DNA of 64,000 nucleotides from an uncultured Eubacteriales bacterium. GTDB lineage: Bacteria > Bacillota > Clostridia > Oscillospirales > Oscillospiraceae. Of the stretch, positions 1 to 8,684 are shown piece by piece. Each line of letters begins with the position of its first letter. Position 1 is the first letter of the stretch. The DNA lies in the NCBI GenBank assembly GCA_900549405.1, contig URNZ01000006.1:4712-68711 (forward strand), read 5' to 3'. The notes below the pieces were generated by a model. The model was not told the DNA's origin, ran no database searches, and saw only the letters and a program-made list of their open reading frames with translations. Both the position numbers and the translations under genes were made by a program.

Positions 1-279
1 GCCGGGGAGCTGGACCCCACCACCCTGGACATCTCCAGCCAGGTGAACGGCCAGACCCGGCAGAGCTCCAACACCGGGGACATGATCTTCTCTGTGGCGC
101 AGATCATCGCCGACCTGTCCCACCACTTCACCCTGATGCCCGGGGACCTGATTTTCACCGGCACCCCCCAGGGGGTCATGCAGGGCTATCCCGCCGACCA
201 GAAGGACTGGCTGAAGCCCGGGGACCGGGTGTCCGTCACCATCCAGGGCATCGGCACCCTGGAAAACACCTTCGTGTGA
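1..279 (+). CDS. Fumarylacetoacetate hydrolase family protein, C-terminal fragment
   Basis: The reading frame is open from base 1 and stops at 277-279, so the start lies outside the window; about 92 residues remain. The end of the FAH fold is recognisable: a V-N-G-x-x-R-Q-x-S-N-T segment (residues 15-25 of the fragment), the D-M-I-F-x-V-A-x-I-I helix, a P-G-D-L-I-F-T-G-T-P-x-G-V motif and a final G-D-x-V-x-V-x-I-x-G-I-G strand. FAH-family enzymes are metal-dependent and cleave or isomerise C-C bonds of 2-oxo or beta-diketo acids such as acylpyruvates. Substrate cannot be told from this piece. The stop overlaps the next start (ATGA), so the two are translationally coupled. Confidence 0.88.
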   Translation, partial: AGELDPTTLDISSQVNGQTRQSSNTGDMIFSVAQIIADLSHHFTLMPGDLIFTGTPQGVMQGYPADQKDWLKPGDRVSVTIQGIGTLENTFV

Positions 280-566
280 TGCTGGACGGCGTCATCATCG
301 GGGGCATCGCCTTTGCCCTTATCGGCCTGTTCCACCCCATCGTCATCTGGATCGAGTATCACTTCTCCAGCCGGTGCTGGCCCGCCTTTCTCTTGGCGGG
401 GCTGGCCCTGCTGGCGGGGTCGGTCCTCGTCCGGCAGACCATCCCCTCCGCCGCCCTGGGGGTGGCGGGGATGAGCTGCCTGTGGAGCATTTTAGAGCTG
501 AAGGAGCAGGAAAAACGGGTAGCCCGGGGCTGGTTTCCCAAAAAAGAGCGCAAAAAATCGACGTGA
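279..566 (+). CDS. DUF4491 family small membrane protein
   Basis: A 95-residue protein starting at the ATG at 279, which overlaps the upstream TGA. It has three hydrophobic segments (about residues 2-20, 32-50 and 53-70) separated by H-P-I-V-I-W-I-E-Y, and ends W-S-I-L-E-L-x-E-Q-E-x-R-V-x-x-G-W-F-P. That pattern and length are what I recall of the DUF4491 family of clostridial integral membrane proteins. Function is unknown. It appears to be the last gene of the transcript shared with the FAH gene, since a bidirectional terminator overlaps its stop codon. Confidence 0.75.
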   Translation: MLDGVIIGGIAFALIGLFHPIVIWIEYHFSSRCWPAFLLAGLALLAGSVLVRQTIPSAALGVAGMSCLWSILELKEQEKRVARGWFPKKERKKST

Positions 567-588
567 GAAAGCTCACGCCGATTTTTTT
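552..588. terminator. Bidirectional rho-independent terminator
   Basis: A-rich run, then a stem (TCG-CGTGAG / CTCACG-CGA) with an AAAG loop, then seven T. Both flanks fit a terminator, and convergent genes end at 566 (+) and 593 (-). Confidence 0.8.
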
Positions 589-592
589 ATGC

Positions 593-1537
593 TCAGGACA
601 GGATCAGCATCAGCACGGGGATGGTGAAGAAGCAGCCCAGCATGGACAGGCAGGCCCCGGTGGCGGCGTATTCCTCGTCGGCCCCATAGGCCCCGGCCAT
701 CACCGTGATCTGGCTGACCACGGGCAGGGCGGACTCCACGATGAACACCCGCATGGCCAGACCGGACACGCCCCCCAGCATACAGAAGGCCGCGCAGATC
801 AGGGGGGAAATAATAAGCCGGATGACCAGCATGGTCGGCATCCCCTGAAGGAAGCGCAGGTTCTTCAGCCCCACCTCGTAGACGATGTAGCCGCAGTAAA
901 TGAGGGCCAGGGGGGTGACGCTGCCGCTGATCTGGCTAGCAAAGCGCATCACCAGCTCCGGCGGGCGCAGCCCCAGCACCAGCAGCACAATGGACACGGC
1001 CATGCCCACGATGGGGGGCTTGCGCAGCATGTCCAGCATCCGGTGAGCCAGGCTGCCCCCCTTCCCCGGCTGGCTGCCCGCCCGCTCGATGAGCACCACG
1101 GCCAGAGACTGGGTGAAGATGGTGTTGGACAGGTAATAGACCATCACATAGGGGACGCACACCTCCCCAAACAGCTGGGTACACAGGGGCAGACCCACAA
1201 ACAGCACGTTGGACAGCCCCGCCATGGGCACGAACACCCCCCACCGGGACCGGGGCAGGCGCAGCAGGGTGGCCGCCAGGGCGCTCAATAACAGGGTGAG
1301 GACGATGCTGCTCACGGTGAACACCATCATCTGCCCCGCCCGGGCCAGGTCCTCGTGCTTTAAATTGTTCAGCAGACCCACCAGACAGTTGCAGGGCACG
1401 GCGATGTTCACCACAAAGCGGCTGAGAAACTTCTTCTCCCCGCTGCCCATCCAGCCGAACACGCCCAGAAAATAGCCCACGGCCATCAGGGAAAACAGCA
1501 AAAACACGGCGGACACCGCGTTGAGAAATTCCGCCAT
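593..1537 (-). CDS. AEC family transporter (auxin efflux carrier-like permease)
   Basis: A 314-residue, very hydrophobic protein with about ten predicted membrane spans in two five-helix halves, as in AEC (bile acid/auxin carrier superfamily) permeases. The second-half motif G-x-A-L-P-V-x-x-Q-I-T-V-M-A (seen as ESALPVVSQITVMAGAYG) and the N-terminal P-C-N-C-L region fit the family. Members export organic acids or auxin-like compounds; the substrate is unknown here. The ATG at 1537 begins the first membrane helix. An upstream in-frame ATG at 1651 would add 38 polar residues encoded by a repeat element, so it was rejected. The gene is isolated between a terminator and a repeat. Confidence 0.85.
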   Translation of the reverse strand: MAEFLNAVSAVFLLFSLMAVGYFLGVFGWMGSGEKKFLSRFVVNIAVPCNCLVGLLNNLKHEDLARAGQMMVFTVSSIVLTLLLSALAATLLRLPRSRWGVFVPMAGLSNVLFVGLPLCTQLFGEVCVPYVMVYYLSNTIFTQSLAVVLIERAGSQPGKGGSLAHRMLDMLRKPPIVGMAVSIVLLVLGLRPPELVMRFASQISGSVTPLALIYCGYIVYEVGLKNLRFLQGMPTMLVIRLIISPLICAAFCMLGGVSGLAMRVFIVESALPVVSQITVMAGAYGADEEYAATGACLSMLGCFFTIPVLMLILS

Positions 1538-1560
1538 TGGGACCCTTCTCTCTTCTCTAG

Positions 1561-1803
1561 TTAAAAGCCTTCCCCCTGCCAGGGGGAAGGTGGCCCGCAG
1601 GGCCGGATGAGGGTGGGTTCCGTGGGTGCGGCGGTCATCGCGGGCCGACACAGAGGTCGGCCCCTACGAGAACCATCGTAACACGCCGTAGGGGCGGACC
1701 TCCGTGTCCGCCCGTCGATAGCAGATGCACCTCCGGGTGGTCCCCCTCATCCGTCATGGCTTCGCCATGCCACCTTCTCCCCTGCGGGGCGAAGGCTTAT
1801 CTC
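1561..1803. repeat. Composite hairpin repeat element with inverted ends
   Basis: About 240 bp fill the gap between ricT and the AEC gene. The outer arms match in inverted orientation (AAGCCTTC...GAAGGTGGC...GGATGAGGG at 1564-1612, and its complement at 1742-1800). Inside are two units of the form GGGC(C/G)GACAC-GAGGTC-GCCCCTACG at about 1646-1673 and 1687-1715 in opposite orientation. No coding potential is apparent, only frames read through the palindromes. Related elements occur at 28158, 31674 and 56180. Confidence 0.85.
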
Positions 1804-1805
1804 AA

Positions 1806-3155
1806 TTACTCCTCCCCCGGTCTTCCTCCGGGGGCTCCGGCGGGGCCGTTGCCCCGGCCCGGGCGGCGGCGACGGCGGCGGGGGCGGTTGGCGCCCCCCT
1901 CCCGGTCCGGCTGGCCGGGCTGATTCTCTCTCCGCTCCTGCTGAGGCGCCTGCTGCCGGGCCTCCCCATTGCCCTCCTGGGGGCGGCGGGGCGGGCGGCG
2001 GCGGAACTCGGGCTTTTTGCCCTCGCCGGACGGCTCCTGGCGGGGGGGCCGCTGATCCTGCCGGGGCCGGTCCTGATTCTGGTTCTGGGGCCGGTCCTCC
2101 CCCTGGGGGCGGGGGCGGCGGGTGCGATTGCGCCGGGGCTTGGCGGGGCGCTCCTCCTGGTCGGGAGCGGCGGCATTCTCCGCCGGGCGGCGCAGCTCCT
2201 TGGCCGGGCGGCCGGGGAAGGCGTTCTCCAGGGCCACGGTGAGGGCATCGGCCTCCTTCTTGGCCTGGTCCTCCTCGGTGGGGCGGCGGAGCTTGGCCAG
2301 CTCCTCCAGGGGAGGCTGGACATAGTCGTCGGGCCGCTTGCCCTTTCCGTTGCGGATGACGCACAGCTCGCAGTTGTGATAGCACTTGGGGGTCTCGGGG
2401 GCGCTGTCCAGCCGGACCTGCACCGTCTGCCGCAGGAGATTCACGCTGGACACGGTGCCCGCCCCATCGGGGGTCTCCACAAAGGACTCCTGCTTGGGAG
2501 CGTGCTTGACCAGATCCTCGTAGGCATCCTGCTCATATTTCAGGCAGCACATCAGCCGCCCGCAGGCCCCGGAGATCTTCGTGGGGTTCAATGACAGGTT
2601 CTGGGTCTTGGCCATTTTGATGGACACGGGCTGGAACTCGTCCAAGAACTGGGCGCAGCAGAAGGGCCGCCCGCAGATGCCCAGGCCGCCCAGCATCCGG
2701 GCCTCGTCCCGGACGCCGATCTGCCGCAGCTCGATGCGGGCGTGGATGGTCCCGGCCAGGTCCTTGACCAAGGCCCGGAAGTCCACCCGCCCGTCGGAGG
2801 TGAAGAAGAACAGGACCTTGTTCCCCTCGAAGCTATACTCCGCCTCCACCAGCTTCATGTCCAGCCCGTGCTGGGCGATCTTCTCCTGGCAGATGGCGAA
2901 GGCTTTTTTCTCCTTCTCCTTGTTCCGCTCCAGGGTCAGCTTGTCCTCCTGGGTGGCCTTGCGCACCACCGGGCGCAGGGGGGCCATCAGCTCGATCTCG
3001 TCGATCATGGAGTTTCCGTGGGTACAAAGGCCGTATTCCGTGCCCCGGGTGGTGTCCACAATGACGCCGTCCCCCACCTGGAACTGCTGGCCGTTGGGAT
3101 TGAAATAATACTGCTTGCCGCCCTCTTTAAAGCGGACACTGATGATCTCTACCAT
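1806..3155 (-). CDS. ricT: PSP1 domain / stage 0 sporulation family protein RicT (YaaT)
   Basis: The start ATG at 3155 follows AAAGGAGAAGGCA. The protein has 449 residues. Residues 1-270 are the PSP1/YaaT region, with the paired cysteine motifs C-G-R-P-F-C-C-A-Q-F and C-G-R-L-M-C-C-L-K-Y. In Bacillus subtilis RicT acts with RicA and RicF in an Fe-S complex that aids RNase Y maturation of transcripts and influences phosphorelay, biofilm and sporulation decisions; that role is inferred here. It is longer than the usual 270-300 residues: from about residue 330 it carries a low-complexity tail rich in R, P, Q, E and G with repeated R-R-P/R-P-R-R blocks. The gene follows holB by 97 bp, the conserved Firmicute order holB-yaaT. 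Confidence 0.9.
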   Translation of the reverse strand: MVEIISVRFKEGGKQYYFNPNGQQFQVGDGVIVDTTRGTEYGLCTHGNSMIDEIELMAPLRPVVRKATQEDKLTLERNKEKEKKAFAICQEKIAQHGLDMKLVEAEYSFEGNKVLFFFTSDGRVDFRALVKDLAGTIHARIELRQIGVRDEARMLGGLGICGRPFCCAQFLDEFQPVSIKMAKTQNLSLNPTKISGACGRLMCCLKYEQDAYEDLVKHAPKQESFVETPDGAGTVSSVNLLRQTVQVRLDSAPETPKCYHNCELCVIRNGKGKRPDDYVQPPLEELAKLRRPTEEDQAKKEADALTVALENAFPGRPAKELRRPAENAAAPDQEERPAKPRRNRTRRPRPQGEDRPQNQNQDRPRQDQRPPRQEPSGEGKKPEFRRRPPRRPQEGNGEARQQAPQQERRENQPGQPDREGGANRPRRRRRRPGRGNGPAGAPGGRPGEE

Positions 3156-3252
3156 TGCCTTCTCCTTTGGTCCGGTCTTGAAAAACGAAAAACTTTTTGA
3201 TCCGCCTGCCGGGGCGGGGCCGGACGCCCCCTGTTTCCCGGCGGGTGGTTTT

Positions 3253-4170
3253 TCAGGAAAACATCCCCGCGCACAGCCACCCGGCCAGCTGGCCCGGATT
3301 GGCGTTGAGCTTAGCCGCCTGGCGCAGGGTGCGGACAAGCTCCATGCCCTTTACCAGCCTGCGGCGGTCCGGCGCCGCCACGCACCGGCGGCCCAGGCTC
3401 TCCTCCAGGGCCTCCAGCATGGGCAGTAAACTATCTTTTTGGTCCAGAGCCATGGAGGCCTGGAACAGCTCCAGCTCGCCGCCCCGCTCTATGGCCTCTG
3501 CCAGCGTCTCTACGGCGCTTTGCCACTGGGGGGTATCGTTACCCTCTAATTGGGCCACCGCCCGGCCCAGCACGCCCTGACAGCTCAGGGCGGCCTGTTC
3601 CCGCTCCTCCTCCGATTTTTGGGGGAAGCGGGCGGCCAGATAGCTCCGGCAGTCGTTCAGGGGCACGGGGGTCAGCTCCAGCTCCTCGCACCGGGAGCGC
3701 ACCGTCTCCAGCACGCCGGAGCCGTTTTCCGCCAGGAGGAGAAAGGCGGCGTAGTCCGGCCCCTCCTCCAGCAGCTTGAGCATGGCGTTTTGGGCGGAGG
3801 CGTTCATCTGGTCGGCCCCTTCCAGCACATAGACCTTCCGCTGCCCCTCGTTGGGGCGGACATAGGCGTCGGCCCGGAGAGACCGCACCTGGTCCACGGC
3901 GATGGGCTTGCCCTCGCCCCCGCCGGAAATAAAATTCACGTCTGGATGTACGCCGGCGAGCACCTTTTTGCAGGGCGGGCACTTATGGCAGGGGCGCTGT
4001 CCCGCCGGAGCGGTGCAGACCATGGCGGCGGCAAGCTCCTTTGCCAGGGTGTGCCGCCCGGAGCCCTTTGGCCCGGCGATGAGATAGGCGTGGGAGAGGC
4101 CCCGGCCCTCCTCCCGCTGGGACAGCTGCTGCTTCAAGCGCTCGTTCCCCGCCAAGGCAGGAAAGTCCAT
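3253..4170 (-). CDS. holB: DNA polymerase III subunit delta'
   Basis: A 305-residue clamp-loader subunit. It has a P-loop-like segment (GPKGSGRHTLAKELA, about residues 33-47), the zinc-binding cysteine cluster (C followed by C-H-K-C-P-P-C, residues 52-66), and the delta'/DnaX SRC-type motif seen as V-R-S-R-C-E-E-L. With HolA and DnaX it opens and loads the DnaN clamp at primer ends. The ATG at 4170 follows GGGGTGAG; an in-frame start 48 bp upstream would overlap the neighbouring gene and lacks support. It sits 44 bp downstream of the decarboxylase-like gene and is probably co-transcribed with ricT. Confidence 0.92.
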   Translation of the reverse strand: MDFPALAGNERLKQQLSQREEGRGLSHAYLIAGPKGSGRHTLAKELAAAMVCTAPAGQRPCHKCPPCKKVLAGVHPDVNFISGGGEGKPIAVDQVRSLRADAYVRPNEGQRKVYVLEGADQMNASAQNAMLKLLEEGPDYAAFLLLAENGSGVLETVRSRCEELELTPVPLNDCRSYLAARFPQKSEEEREQAALSCQGVLGRAVAQLEGNDTPQWQSAVETLAEAIERGGELELFQASMALDQKDSLLPMLEALEESLGRRCVAAPDRRRLVKGMELVRTLRQAAKLNANPGQLAGWLCAGMFS

Positions 4171-4214
4171 GGTCTCACCCCTTTTGTTTTCGGAATTTCC
4201 GCGATGTACCGCCG

Positions 4215-5537
4215 TCAACCCCTGACCACGGCCACGCTGGGGTTATTATACCCTATCCGGGCGAAATAAGAAAGTTCTTTTTTCCCGATCCGCTCCCCTG
4301 GGGCCACCACGGGGACGCCGGGGGGATAGGGGGCCAGCTGTCCAGCGGCGACGCGGCCCAGGCAGCCCTCCAGGGGCAGGGTCTCCATGGGGGCGAACAG
4401 GGCCTGTCTTGGTGAGAGCACCCGCTCCGGGGCGGGGGGCGCGGGGAGGGGCGGACAGGGGCCCATGTCGCGCTCCAGGGCCTCCAGGGCATGCTCCAGC
4501 CGGTCCAGATCCTCCTCCCGGTCCTGGGCGGTGCAGATGAACACCACGTGGCCCCCGTCCTCCATCTCGGGGTAGATGCCCATGTCCTCCAGGGCCCGGG
4601 CAAAGGCGGGGCCGTTTTTCACTTTCACGGTGAGGCGGGTGGGGTCCCAGGGCAGATCTTTCCCATCGCCCGCTCCCACGCTGGGGAAGCGGCGGCGGAG
4701 TTGGGCCACCCGGCGGGCCACCCGGTCATACTCCCCTTTTCCCGGCCCCAGCAGCCATTCCCGGGCGGCGTCCAGACTGGCCATCATGGGATAGGAGGGG
4801 CTGGAGCTGCCGTACAGGCTGGCCCGGCGGCGGACCAGCTCCGGGTCCACCCCCCGGGTGAGGAGCAGGGCGGACTGGCCCATGGCGGGCAGGGTCTTGT
4901 GGGCGGATACCACTACCCCGTCTGCCCCGGCAAAGGCGTCCAGCCCCAAGAAAGGCAGGTGGGCCCCGTGGGCCCCGTCCACCAGCAGCTTAGCCCCGTG
5001 GGCATGGGCAACCTGGGCAATAGCCGGAATATCCGATAGCGCTCCGGCATATGTGGGCGAGGTTATACAGACCGTTTTCGCATCTGGGGCATTTTCCAAG
5101 GCGGCGGCCACCTGCTCCGGGCCGAAGGGACCCACCAGATTCTCCTCCGCCAGCCAGGGCCGGGGGAGATAGACGGGGTCTAAGTCCAGCAGGGCCAGGG
5201 CGTTGAAGGCGGAGCGGTGGCAGCCCCGGTCCAGCAGCACCCGGCTGCCCGGGGGGCAGAACAGGGTCAGGCCGGTGAGCACCCCCATGGTGGAGCCGCC
5301 GGTGAGGAACTGGCAGTGGTCAAAGCCGAAGGCTTCGGCCCACAGGGCCTGGGCGGAGTCGAAGGGCTCCCCCGCCTCGTACAAATTCCCCGTGCCGGGG
5401 ATCTCCGTCACGTCCAGGGGGGCCAGGGGGGCAAGCTCCGGGATAGGCAGCCAGCGGCCCTTGTGGCCTGGCATATGGAACCGGGCCGTCCGCCGGGCGG
5501 CATAGTCTTTCAGGGCGTCATAAAGGGGCGTGGACAT
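4215..5537 (-). CDS. Aminotransferase class I/II-fold PLP enzyme, Orn/Lys/Arg decarboxylase family
   Basis: A 440-residue protein starting at the ATG at 5537 (AGGAGG, 7-nt spacing). Family marks are H-M-P-G-H-K-G-R near the N-terminus, G-T-x-N-L, L-T-G-G-S-T, the R-x-x-H-x-S motif, V-D-x-A-H-G-A-H and the PLP lysine in S-A-H-K-T-L-P. It is shorter than classical inducible decarboxylases and matches the YaaO-like group found beside tmk/holB in Firmicutes. It probably decarboxylates arginine, lysine or ornithine to a polyamine precursor; the substrate cannot be told from sequence. It lies 44 bp upstream of holB and follows the jag terminator. Confidence 0.85.
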   Translation of the reverse strand: MSTPLYDALKDYAARRTARFHMPGHKGRWLPIPELAPLAPLDVTEIPGTGNLYEAGEPFDSAQALWAEAFGFDHCQFLTGGSTMGVLTGLTLFCPPGSRVLLDRGCHRSAFNALALLDLDPVYLPRPWLAEENLVGPFGPEQVAAALENAPDAKTVCITSPTYAGALSDIPAIAQVAHAHGAKLLVDGAHGAHLPFLGLDAFAGADGVVVSAHKTLPAMGQSALLLTRGVDPELVRRRASLYGSSSPSYPMMASLDAAREWLLGPGKGEYDRVARRVAQLRRRFPSVGAGDGKDLPWDPTRLTVKVKNGPAFARALEDMGIYPEMEDGGHVVFICTAQDREEDLDRLEHALEALERDMGPCPPLPAPPAPERVLSPRQALFAPMETLPLEGCLGRVAAGQLAPYPPGVPVVAPGERIGKKELSYFARIGYNNPSVAVVRG

Positions 5538-5554
5538 GATGAAACCTCCTGACA

Positions 5555-5592
5555 AAAAGGCGGCGGGAGGAAGTTCCTCCCGCCGCCAAAAG
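5555..5592 (-). terminator. Terminator after jag
   Basis: On the minus strand, directly after the jag stop, a perfect hairpin (GGCGGCGGGAGGAA / TTCCTCCCGCCGCC, 2-nt loop) is followed by TTTTTGTC. It should end the rpmH-rnpA-yidD-yidC-jag transcript. Confidence 0.85.
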
Positions 5593-5610
5593 CCTCGCAG
5601 AATCAAATTT

Positions 5611-6648
5611 TTACTTCTGCCCCGGGGCGTAGGCCACCACGGTGCGGCGGTTGGGCTCCACGCCGGTGGAGTAGGTGGTCACGTTGGGGTAATCCTGCAG
5701 GGCGGTGTGGATCACGTGGCGCTCGTAGGCGTTCATGGCCTCCAGGGTCATGTTCTTGCGATACTTGACCACTTTTCCGGCCACCTTCACCGCCAGACGC
5801 TGGAGGGACTCCTCCCGCTTGGCGCGATAGCCCTCGGCGTCGATGTGGATGCGCACCCGCTTGGACTGGCCGTGGTTGACGGCGTAGTTGGTCAGCTGCT
5901 GGATGGCGTCCAGGGTCTCGCCCCGGCGGCCAATGATGGCGCCCAGGTTCTGGCCCTGGAGGATGATCTTATAGCCGCCCTCGTCGGTGGCGAAGATCTC
6001 GGGGGTGGCCTCCACCTCCAGCCGCTCCAGCAGGCCGGTGAGGAAGGCGCTGATCTTCTGGGCCTTCTCGTCGTCAGGGGCGGCGGGGGTCAGGGTGACC
6101 TCCTTGTGGACGTGGACGGGCTTCTCCCCGCCGATGAGCACCTCGTCCCCCTCCTGAAGCTGGTTCTGGGCGGGGCGGGGACGGCGCTGCTCCCGGCGCT
6201 GGGGCCGGGCAGACTTGGAAGCAGGCTTCCAGGCCGTCTTGGCAGTGAGGATGGTCTCCTCCTCCACGGGCTGGGCGGGAGCCTCGGCCTTGACCTCAGG
6301 CTCGGCCTTCACTTCGGGCTTGGGCTCAGCCTTGGGCTGAACGGGCTGGGGCTTGGGGGCCTGGGGCTTTTTGACCTCGGCCTTCTTCTCCTGCTTGGGG
6401 GCGGAGGGCCGGGCCACGTCCCGCAGCTCCTGGAAGGGGTCCTTCATGGGCTTGGGGCTGCCGCCCTCCTGGTCCACCTCATAGCTGACGCGGACCTTGG
6501 CGGGGTTGCCGCCAAAGCCCAGGAAACCGGACTTGGCCCGCTCGATGACTTCGATGGACACGTCGTCCCGCTCCAGACCCAGCTGGAACAGGGCGGCGGA
6601 GATGGCGTCCTCCTCAGACCGTCCGGTGGTCTCGATCCATTTCACCAT
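5611..6648 (-). CDS. jag: RNA-binding protein KhpB/Jag (SpoIIIJ-associated)
   Basis: 345 residues. Residues 1-50 are the Jag_N domain (W-I-E-x-x-G-x-x-x-E-x-A-I and the K-S-G-F-L-G-F-G motif). Residues 60-170 are a K/P/E/A-rich linker. About 190-265 form a KH domain with the G-x-x-G loop as I-I-G-R-R-G-E-T-L, and about 270-340 an R3H domain (R-x-x-x-E-S-L-Q-R-L-A, N-A-Y-E-R-x-x-I-H). Jag/KhpB binds RNA and, with KhpA, influences cell division and envelope genes. Its start follows the yidC stop by 2 nt, the usual spoIIIJ-jag pairing. The linker is longer than in Bacillus homologues. Confidence 0.93.
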   Translation of the reverse strand: MVKWIETTGRSEEDAISAALFQLGLERDDVSIEVIERAKSGFLGFGGNPAKVRVSYEVDQEGGSPKPMKDPFQELRDVARPSAPKQEKKAEVKKPQAPKPQPVQPKAEPKPEVKAEPEVKAEAPAQPVEEETILTAKTAWKPASKSARPQRREQRRPRPAQNQLQEGDEVLIGGEKPVHVHKEVTLTPAAPDDEKAQKISAFLTGLLERLEVEATPEIFATDEGGYKIILQGQNLGAIIGRRGETLDAIQQLTNYAVNHGQSKRVRIHIDAEGYRAKREESLQRLAVKVAGKVVKYRKNMTLEAMNAYERHVIHTALQDYPNVTTYSTGVEPNRRTVVAYAPGQK

Positions 6649-6650
6649 GG

Positions 6651-8018
6651 TCAGTTCTCCTCCTTCTGCTGCTCCTGCTCCGGCTGCTGGGCAGACTGCT
6701 CAGGGGCGGCGTTCTCTTCGGGGGCGGGGGCCTGGACAGGCTCCTGGGTCTCAGGGGCGGGGGTCTCAGGCTTGGGCTCGGACTGCTGCTGGGGCTTGGT
6801 CTCAGTCTCAGATTTGGTCTCGGCCTGGGCCTTCTTGGCCTCCTGCTCGGCCTTCTCGGCGGCTTTGCGCTCCTTCTTGCTCATGGCCAGCTGGCCCAGC
6901 AGCAGGTTGGGGTCGGTATAGTCGGTGACGGTGTAGCGGTTAGGGCTGTAGGAGCGGCCGCGGGCGTGGGCGCGGATGCCCTCTTTGCTGTCGTTGGGGT
7001 CCACGCCGGGCTCGGCGGGGTCGGCCTTGGGGAGCTTCTTTTTCTTGTTCTTCTTCTCCTCCTCGGCCCGGCGGGCGCGCTCCAGACGAGCTTCCTCCTT
7101 GCGGCGCTTCTCGTCCTCCTTGGCCTGGCGGGCCTGCTCCTCGGCGGCGACGCGGGCGGCCTCGTAGTCCTTCTTCAGCAGCTTGGCGCAGATCAGCTCC
7201 TGGATCATGTTCACCAGATACTGGGCGATCCAGTAGATGGACAGACCGGCGGGCACGGTGAAGCCGATCCACAGGGACATGAGGGGCATGGTCCACAGCA
7301 TGGTCTTGTTGGTGCGCTCCATCTGGTCGTTCTTGGGCTGGGCGCTGTTGATCTTGTTGGTGTCCATGCTCACCTTCATGGACAGGAAGGAGATGACGGT
7401 GGACACCAAAGGCAGGATGGTCAGGCCGATGCTGCTCCAGCTCAGGCCGTTGGCCCAGAACTTCCAGGTGGGCACGCTGGCCAGGTTGATGCCCAGGAAG
7501 CTGAAGTCCATGGCGAAGACCTTAGAACCGGCCTCGCCCAGGGCGTCCTTCACGCTCTGGAGGATGGCGGGGTCGTTCATGGCCTCGGCCATATAGATCT
7601 GGGGATAGGCGCCGGTGTTGGCGATGCCGGTGATACCGGCCACGGTGTCGATCATGTCCTTGGGCACGTCCATCAGGTTGACCAGGGGCTCCCGGATGAT
7701 GGCGTACAGGGCGATGAGCAGCACCAGGGGGATCATGGACCACAGGCAGCCGCCCATGGGGTTGACATGCTCCCGCTCATAGAGCTTCTGGACCTCCAGA
7801 TTATAGCGCTCCCGGTCCTTGCCATACTGCTTTTGCAGCTGCTGCATCTTGCCGGAGAGCATGGTGGTCTGGATCATGCTCTTCTTGCTCTTCAGGGTCA
7901 CAGGGAACAAAATGACCTTGATGACAATGGCGAACAGGATCAGGGCCAGGCCGTAGCTGTTCAAAAAGTTATAGAAAAACAGCAGCAGCCAGGAAAATGG
8001 CATTAAAATGTATTGCAC
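6651..8018 (-). CDS. yidC: Membrane protein insertase YidC/SpoIIIJ
   Basis: 455 residues starting at a GTG (8018) after GGAGG with 7-nt spacing. It has about five membrane spans; the first lies at residues 5-40 and leads into the F-P-V-T-L-K-S motif, followed by a charged cytoplasmic hairpin with the M-x-x-L-Q-K-x-Y-G-x-D pattern. YidC inserts small and multispanning membrane proteins with or without SecYEG. Oddities: a loop of roughly 80 residues after the second membrane segment, a lysine (V-I-K-V-I-L-F-P) where the groove arginine of many YidC proteins sits, and a C-terminal tail of about 170 residues ending in E/Q/P/K-rich low complexity. The neighbours yidD and jag support the call. Confidence 0.95.
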   Translation of the reverse strand: MQYILMPFSWLLLFFYNFLNSYGLALILFAIVIKVILFPVTLKSKKSMIQTTMLSGKMQQLQKQYGKDRERYNLEVQKLYEREHVNPMGGCLWSMIPLVLLIALYAIIREPLVNLMDVPKDMIDTVAGITGIANTGAYPQIYMAEAMNDPAILQSVKDALGEAGSKVFAMDFSFLGINLASVPTWKFWANGLSWSSIGLTILPLVSTVISFLSMKVSMDTNKINSAQPKNDQMERTNKTMLWTMPLMSLWIGFTVPAGLSIYWIAQYLVNMIQELICAKLLKKDYEAARVAAEEQARQAKEDEKRRKEEARLERARRAEEEKKNKKKKLPKADPAEPGVDPNDSKEGIRAHARGRSYSPNRYTVTDYTDPNLLLGQLAMSKKERKAAEKAEQEAKKAQAETKSETETKPQQQSEPKPETPAPETQEPVQAPAPEENAAPEQSAQQPEQEQQKEEN

Positions 8019-8064
8019 GTTGAAACCTCCACAAGTTTAAAATGGGGGCAGCGCCGCGGTCTGT

Positions 8065-8283
8065 TCAGGGCACGGGGTCATACTGAACGGACCTCTGCCG
8101 GTGGAAGGGATGGCACCGCAGAACTCTCCGCAATGCCAGCCAGCCCCCCTTCACCGCGCCGTATTTCTCCACGGCCTCCAGGGCGTACTGGGAGCAGGTG
8201 GGGATAAAGCGGCAGCATGGGGGGCGCAGGGGGGACAGGTAGCGCCGATAGGCTCGGATCAGGGTGAGCAGCAGGGACTTCAT
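8065..8283 (-). CDS. yidD: Membrane protein insertion efficiency factor YidD
   Basis: 72 residues starting at the ATG at 8283, which overlaps the rnpA stop (ATGA). The family pattern is clear: [11 protein letters not shown]-x-P-T-C-S-Q-Y-A-x-E-A-x-x-K-Y-G, G-x-x-L-x-x-x-R-x-x-R-C-H-P-F. YidD is a small amphipathic membrane-associated protein that helps YidC insertion. A much longer in-frame opening reaches 8808 but runs through rnpA in another frame, so only the short ORF is real. Confidence 0.93.
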   Translation of the reverse strand: MKSLLLTLIRAYRRYLSPLRPPCCRFIPTCSQYALEAVEKYGAVKGGWLALRRVLRCHPFHRQRSVQYDPVP

Positions 8284-8684
8284 CACGGCTTGTCCGCCTC
8301 TTTCTGCTCCTTCGCCTTTTGCTTTTTGGCGGGAGCGGGAGCGGGGGAACCGAGGGTCAGCCCCAGCTTGCGGGTAAGCTGGCGGAAGCTGCGCTCCAGA
8401 TCGGCATAGCGGCCAAAGATGGCCCGGGTGCGGGCCACCACCACGATGTCGTATCCGGGCTGAAGCCCCGCCTCGTTGGTGCGATAGAGGGCGCGGATGC
8501 GGCGGCGGACAAAGTTGCGCTTGACGGCGTTGCCCAGCTTCACCCCGGTGGTGATGCCCAGGCGGCTGTAGTCCCGGCCCGTCTTGCGGCAATAGATGGC
8601 GAAATAGGGGGACACCGCGCTCTTCCCCCGGTTGTACAGGCGGCGGAACTCGTGGTTTTGCTTGAGCGAAACCGTATGCTGCAT
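8283..8684 (-). CDS. rnpA: Ribonuclease P protein component
   Basis: 133 residues from the ATG at 8684 (GGGAGG, 8-nt spacing). It shows the RnpA core: [15 protein letters not shown]-x-G-x-K-x-G-N-A-V-K-R-N-x-V-R-R-R-I-R and D-I-V-V-V-A-R. The protein assists the RNase P RNA in maturing tRNA 5' ends. A lysine/alanine-rich tail of about 25 residues follows the fold. An ATG at 8768 in the same frame would add 28 unrelated residues and was rejected. It is translationally coupled to yidD. Confidence 0.95.
   Translation of the reverse strand: MQHTVSLKQNHEFRRLYNRGKSAVSPYFAIYCRKTGRDYSRLGITTGVKLGNAVKRNFVRRRIRALYRTNEAGLQPGYDIVVVARTRAIFGRYADLERSFRQLTRKLGLTLGSPAPAPAKKQKAKEQKEADKP

Noticed and set aside
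1725..2594. Plus-strand hydrophobic open frame opposite ricT
   Set aside because: It is the shadow of the arginine/proline-rich ricT tail, whose complement reads as G/L/A-rich, and it begins in a repeat.
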